From Lentisphaerota bacterium (lineage in GTDB: Bacteria > Verrucomicrobiota > Kiritimatiellia > UBA8416 > JAFGIZ01): a DNA stretch of 6,870 nucleotides. The position numbers were made by a program, and so were the translations under genes. The notes under the pieces are model-generated. The model had not been told where the DNA came from. It worked only from the letters and a program-made list of their open reading frames with translations, and ran no database searches. Shown here in pieces: positions 5,693 through 6,870 of this stretch (the stretch's first letter is position 1; each line of letters starts with the position of its first letter). The stretch is taken from contig JAFGIZ010000044.1 in the NCBI GenBank assembly GCA_016929365.1, forward strand, positions 1-6,870. Direction: 5' to 3'.

Positions 5693-6870
5693 GTCCTTTA
5701 CCCGCTTCAGCAACGTGTCCGCCACGTAAGCCGTCATGCTCTCTGTCAGTTCGGGATACACCGGCAGCGCCAGTGTTTCTCGTGCTGCCCGTTCGCTGAC
5801 GGGCAGATCCCCTTCGCGATATCCCAGTTCCCGGAAACAGGCCTGGCGGTGCAGCGGGACGGGATAGTAGACCTCGCTGCCGATGCCCGCCTCGTGCAGG
5901 CCCGCGCGCACGGCGTCGCGGTCCGGCACCCGCACGACGTACTGGTTGTAAATATGATACTGCGCGGCCCCGCTGTCGCGGTACACCGCCGCCGGCGGCC
6001 GGACCGGCGAGCCGGCCAGGGCGCGGTCGTAGAAGGCCGCATGCGCGCGCCGCGCGGCATGCCATGCGTCCAGGTGGGGCAGCTTGACGTCCAGGACCGC
6101 CGCCTGCAGGGCGTCCAGGCGGAAATTCCCGCCCACCAGCGCATGATAATATTTCGGATGCGCCCCGTGGTTCCGGAGCAGCCGCAACCGTTCCGCCAGC
6201 GCCGTATCGTTCGTCGTGACCAGTCCGCCGTCGCCGAAACCGCCCAGGTTCTTGGAGGGGAAAAAGCTGAAACAGCCCATGTCCCCCAGGCTGCCCGCCC
6301 GCTTCACTCCGTGTGCCGCGCTGCCGTCCGCGGCGTGTCGCGGCCCGGGATACTCCGCCCCGATAGCCTGGCAGGCGTCCTCGACGACGTGCAACCCGTA
6401 CCGCTCCGCAAGGGCCAGCAACGGAGCCATGTCCGCCGTCTGCCCGAAGAGGTGGACCGGCATCAGCACCCGGGGCCGCAGACTCCGGAACCGCTCCGGC
6501 AGCGCCGCCAGCAGCGCCTCGGCCGCGGCCGGGTCCAGGTTGTACGTCTCCGGGTCGATGTCCGCAAAAACCGGCGTCGCGCCCAGCCGCGCGATCGAAC
6601 CGGCGGTCGCGAAAAAGGAATAGGGCGTGGTAATCACGGCGTCGCCCGGGCCCACGTCCAGCGCCATCAGCGCCGCCAGCAGCGCGTCGGTGCCGGAGGA
6701 CACACCCACGGCTTCCGCCGTGCCGCAGTAGGCGGCGGCGTGCCGCTCGAAGGCCTCCACGCGGGGCCCCATGATGAAGCGCTGCGACGCGCAGACCGCG
6801 TCCAGGACCGGGCGGATCTCGTCCCGCAAGGCGGCGTACTGGGCTTTCAGATCAAGCAAGGGAACATCCA
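5690..6870 (-). CDS. DegT/DnrJ/EryC1/StrS-family PLP-dependent sugar aminotransferase
   Basis: Members of this family transfer an amino group, usually from glutamate, to a keto sugar nucleotide with pyridoxal phosphate; products go into surface polysaccharides, glycoproteins or secondary metabolites. The minus strand at the window edge reads TG GAT GTT CCC TTG CTT GAT CTG. The natural N-terminus is therefore probably MDVPLLDLKAQY, with the A of its ATG one base outside; a TTG at 6859 is the first start codon fully inside but looks internal. Numbering from that ATG gives 393 residues. FIMGPRVEAFE (32-42), SSGTDALLAA (58-67, cofactor phosphate), VVEDACQAIGAEY (162-174, with the Asp that contacts the pyridine nitrogen) and SFFPSKNLGGFGDGG (202-216, catalytic Lys207) are all intact. 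About a dozen extra residues sit at 175-190. The overall pattern recalls WbpE/WlbC- and FdtB-type enzymes, but the substrate cannot be assigned. The stop lies eight bases before purA. Confidence 0.93.
   Translation of the reverse strand, partial: DVPLLDLKAQYAALRDEIRPVLDAVCASQRFIMGPRVEAFERHAAAYCGTAEAVGVSSGTDALLAALMALDVGPGDAVITTPYSFFATAGSIARLGATPVFADIDPETYNLDPAAAEALLAALPERFRSLRPRVLMPVHLFGQTADMAPLLALAERYGLHVVEDACQAIGAEYPGPRHAADGSAAHGVKRAGSLGDMGCFSFFPSKNLGGFGDGGLVTTNDTALAERLRLLRNHGAHPKYYHALVGGNFRLDALQAAVLDVKLPHLDAWHAARRAHAAFYDRALAGSPVRPPAAVYRDSGAAQYHIYNQYVVRVPDRDAVRAGLHEAGIGSEVYYPVPLHRQACFRELGYREGDLPVSERAARETLALPVYPELTESMTAYVADTLLKRVKD

Noticed and set aside
4818..5729. 303-codon open frame on the plus strand
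   Set aside because: It is antisense to purA, whose motifs are complete; the translation is His/Arg/Ala-rich with no domain.
5682..6065. N-terminal extension of the purA frame into the aminotransferase gene
   Set aside because: PurA proteins begin within a few residues of the QWGDEGKGK motif; the ATG at 5681 fits and has a Shine-Dalgarno site.

Overview
This window is a dense, GC-rich stretch of a bacterial chromosome. All seven genes lie on the minus strand, so they are transcribed from the right edge to the left. In transcription order they are: a DegT/DnrJ/EryC1/StrS-family sugar aminotransferase, purA (adenylosuccinate synthetase), uppS (undecaprenyl diphosphate synthase), cdsA (phosphatidate cytidylyltransferase), dxr (DXP reductoisomerase), rseP (site-2-type membrane metalloprotease) and the N-terminal part of ispG (HMBPP synthase), which runs off the left edge. 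Only two 8-base gaps are non-coding. The other four junctions overlap by 1, 7, 4 and 4 bases, so the block looks like one operon with translational coupling. I see no promoter, terminator, RNA gene, repeat array, mobile element or CRISPR.

The genes form a membrane and envelope supply line. DXR and IspG are two steps of the MEP isoprenoid pathway. UppS uses the resulting isopentenyl diphosphate to build the undecaprenyl carrier for peptidoglycan and surface polysaccharides. CdsA makes CDP-diacylglycerol for phospholipids, and RseP cleaves membrane proteins in envelope stress signalling. The aminotransferase probably makes an amino sugar nucleotide of the kind often placed on undecaprenyl carriers. 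PurA (AMP synthesis) is the only member with no envelope role.

The organism is probably a Gram-negative-type bacterium. The uppS-cdsA-dxr-rseP core is widespread. Several protein details remind me of the Planctomycetota-Verrucomicrobiota-Chlamydiota (PVC) superphylum, possibly Verrucomicrobiota or Kiritimatiellota: the KDSSS...PGLGG...LDxxDS form of the CdsA signature, the ATKEV form of the DXR motif, and GYVALPQLDP in RseP. This is from memory of the families, not a search, and is only a moderate inference.

I found no evidence of an undescribed system. The points worth a second look are the departures from the CdsA and DXR consensus motifs, the non-ATG start of cdsA, the insertion in the aminotransferase, and the linkage of degT and purA to this core. 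Long open frames on the plus strand are antisense shadows of the real genes.
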